This document shows positions 4,550 through 6,431 of a DNA stretch of 6,431 bases, piece after piece (position 1 is the first letter of the stretch; the number at the start of each line of letters is the position of its first letter). Source of the stretch: Dehalococcoidia bacterium (GTDB lineage: Bacteria > Chloroflexota > Dehalococcoidia > GIF9 > AB-539-J10); contig JALNYR010000141.1 in the NCBI GenBank assembly GCA_023229725.1, positions 1 to 6,431 on the forward strand. Reading direction: 5' to 3'. Position numbers and translations under genes: made by a program. The notes beneath the pieces were generated by a model that did not search any database, was not told where the DNA came from, and saw only the letters and a program-made list of their open reading frames with translations.

Positions 4550-6431
4550 ATGAACGCGCGAGTAGAGCAACTGCGGCAGCGGACGGTCGGCGAGAAGCCA
4601 TCTGTCGACATAACACGTGCGCGCATCGTCACCCGGGTGCACAGAGAGCACCAGGGCGAACCGCTCGTGGCCGTGTGGGGCCACGCGATGAACCGCCTGC
4701 TGACGGAACTCCCCATCGAGATCGCCCCGGGAGAACTCATCGTCGGCGCGCCGACCGTGCGCCCCCGAGCCGCCCAGCTCTTCCCTGAAGTGCAATCCGG
4801 CTGGCTTGGCGCCGAGCTGGACGGTGTGGACACGCGGGCGTGGGACCCGCTCCTCATGTCCGAAGATGACCGCAGGGAGGTGCGCGAGAACATCCTTCCG
4901 TTCTGGAAGGGGAGGACCATCGCGGAGCGGCTCTTCTCGCAGTGTCCTTCGGACACGGCGCGACTCATCTACCTCGAGCCGGGGGCCTGGCCGACCCGTT
5001 CGACGGGTATCATCGACAACTACTCGCTCATTCAGAAGGGCATCGGGACAGTCGTGCCGAACTACCGGAGGGTGCTCGAATGGGGAGTGAGCGGCATCAT
5101 CAGGGAGGTAGACGAGCGCATCGACACGCTCGACCCCACTGACCCCACCACACCATCGCGCGTCATCTTCCTGAAGTCCGCGCGGGTGGCCCTGCAGGGT
5201 CTGGTGAGTTTCGCGGGCCGCTACGCGCGGCGCGCCCTCGAACTGGCGCGGACGGAGCCGGATGAGGCCCGTCGCGCCGAACTGCAGCGTATCGCCGAGG
5301 TGTGCTCCCGGGTGCCGGAATACCCTGCCCGGGACTTCCACGAGGCGGTGCAGTCGTTCTGGTTCACCCACGTCGCCATCCGCATCGAAGAGAGCGGGCA
5401 CTCCCTCTCACCCGGCCGGTTCGACCAGTACATGTACCCGTACCTCGGGAACACGAGTCGGGATGCCGCGCTCGAGCTCGTCGAGTGCCTCTTCATCAAG
5501 TTCTCCGAGCTGATGCTCTTCGTAAACGCCGACACATCGAAGTTCTACACCGGCGTGCCGCAGTGGCAGAACCTCAATATCGGTGGCCGGAGGCCGGACG
5601 GGCCGGACGCCACAAACGAAGTGTCGCACCTGTGCCTCGATGCGATGATTGACCTTAAGGTAGTGCAGCCGGATATCTCCGTTCGCGTCCACGCAGACAC
5701 GCCTGAGGACTTCCTGCTGCGGGCATGTGAGTTGGCCCGGCTGGGCACGGGGCACCCGAAGTTCTACAACGAGGACCTCATCGCCTATTCGATGGCCTGC
5801 AAGGGACTGAGCATCGCTGAGTCCCGCGACTTCGCCATCATGGGTTGCGTGGAGCCTCGCGTCCAGGCCAAGGAAGGCATCCACCTCACCGGCGGCTTCA
5901 TCAACCTGCCGGCGGCCCTCGAGCTGGCGTTGAACGACGGAGTGTGGCGACGCACGGGAAAGCGGGTCGGCCTGCCTACCGGAGATGCGAGCAGCGTCAC
6001 GTCCTTCAACCAGGTGAAGGCCGCATTCGAGGCGCAGCTCGCCTACATCATTCGGCACATGTTCGTGGTGAACGCCATCGCGGAGACTGCGTACAGCGAG
6101 CTGCTGTGTTCCCCGTTCCTGTCGGCCCTCACCGAAGGGTGCATCGAGTCGGGCAGGCCTCTGCAGAAGGGCGGCGCCATCTACAACTTCGGACCCGCGG
6201 TGAACGAGATCGGCATCGCGGACACGGGCGACTCGCTCGCGGCCATCAAGAAGCTCGTCTTCGATGAGAAGCGTCTCACGATGACCCGGCTCGTGGCCGC
6301 GCTGGAGCACGACTTCGAGGGATACGAGGACGTGCGCACCATGCTGCTGCATGAGGCGCCCAAGTTCGGCAACGACGACGACTACGTCGATACCATCACG
6401 CGAGAAGCCGTCCAGTTCGGCAACAGGGAGG
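4550..6431 (+). CDS. Glycyl radical enzyme, pyruvate formate-lyase-like family, 3' end outside window
   Basis: The frame is open from the ATG at 4550 to the window end: 627 complete codons without a stop. Family members are about 780-850 residues, so the last 150-200, including the RVxGY-type glycyl radical loop, lie beyond 6431. The reactive cysteine loop is MGCVEP with C433 and E435; CVE is typical of the dehydratase/lyase/decarboxylase branch, whereas pyruvate formate-lyase itself has two adjacent cysteines. SGHSLSPGRFDQYMYPYL (282-299) is another hallmark, with H284/S285 matching H281/S282 of B12-independent glycerol dehydratase. That enzyme's H164 position is T167 here (GIGTVVP) and its D447 position is near T447 (HLTGGF), so it is not a standard glycerol or propanediol dehydratase. 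AGGGGAGG (4538-4545) provides the ribosome binding site. The enzyme would need a radical-SAM activase, not seen here and possibly downstream. It acts in the cytoplasm and is oxygen-sensitive once activated. The substrate is unknown; the gene is divergent from another radical dehydratase-type enzyme. Confidence 0.93.
   Translation, partial: MNARVEQLRQRTVGEKPSVDITRARIVTRVHREHQGEPLVAVWGHAMNRLLTELPIEIAPGELIVGAPTVRPRAAQLFPEVQSGWLGAELDGVDTRAWDPLLMSEDDRREVRENILPFWKGRTIAERLFSQCPSDTARLIYLEPGAWPTRSTGIIDNYSLIQKGIGTVVPNYRRVLEWGVSGIIREVDERIDTLDPTDPTTPSRVIFLKSARVALQGLVSFAGRYARRALELARTEPDEARRAELQRIAEVCSRVPEYPARDFHEAVQSFWFTHVAIRIEESGHSLSPGRFDQYMYPYLGNTSRDAALELVECLFIKFSELMLFVNADTSKFYTGVPQWQNLNIGGRRPDGPDATNEVSHLCLDAMIDLKVVQPDISVRVHADTPEDFLLRACELARLGTGHPKFYNEDLIAYSMACKGLSIAESRDFAIMGCVEPRVQAKEGIHLTGGFINLPAALELALNDGVWRRTGKRVGLPTGDASSVTSFNQVKAAFEAQLAYIIRHMFVVNAIAETAYSELLCSPFLSALTEGCIESGRPLQKGGAIYNFGPAVNEIGIADTGDSLAAIKKLVFDEKRLTMTRLVAALEHDFEGYEDVRTMLLHEAPKFGNDDDYVDTITREAVQFGNRE

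Noticed and set aside
4472..6352. Two long minus-strand open frames (4472-5401 and 5408-6352) opposite the glycyl radical enzyme
   Set aside because: They are antisense to a clearly conserved protein, rich in Arg/His/Val/Gly as expected of GC-rich shadow frames, and show no recognisable domain or ribosome binding site.

Overview
The window comes from a GC-rich bacterium with an anaerobic, radical-enzyme metabolism. The main evidence is a glycyl radical enzyme (oxygen-sensitive) next to a [4Fe-4S]/FAD enzyme of the 4-hydroxybutyryl-CoA dehydratase family, plus a cobalamin-binding protein. Gene order and protein character would fit an uncultured anaerobe such as a Dehalococcoidia-like Chloroflexota, but that placement is a guess. 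No rRNA, tRNA, CRISPR array or mobile element is visible.

Layout. Bases 1-243 hold no convincing gene, only a sigma70-like promoter (152-179). A tight plus-strand operon follows: a stand-alone cobalamin-binding protein (244-936), an FtsX/LolC-type ABC permease (933-2087, ATGA overlap with the gene before it) and its ATPase (2092-2778, 4-nt gap). A strong 13-bp hairpin at 2826-2859 separates this operon from a convergent minus-strand gene for a 4-hydroxybutyryl-CoA dehydratase/4-hydroxyphenylacetate 3-hydroxylase family protein (2879-4351). Divergent from that gene, across a 198-nt intergenic region, is a long plus-strand glycyl radical enzyme of the pyruvate formate-lyase-like family (4550 to beyond the window end). 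It is cut off before its C-terminal glycyl radical loop.

How the parts may work together. The first operon looks like a cobalamin-responsive or cobalamin-carrying protein coupled to a small MacB/Lol-like exporter or membrane-stress module; this link is inferred from translational coupling. The two radical enzymes share a compact divergent control region. It contains an 11-bp inverted repeat with one arm 63-70 nt from each start codon; one arm lies inside the spacer of a good promoter for the dehydratase-like gene. A 10-bp direct repeat lies on the glycyl-enzyme side. This suggests common regulation of two difficult dehydration/elimination-type reactions, possibly in one catabolic pathway. Both enzymes keep the catalytic core of their families (C96, C100, H284, C291 iron-sulfur ligands; C433/E435 thiyl-radical Cys and Glu) but differ at substrate-pocket positions from the best-characterised members, so their substrates are open.
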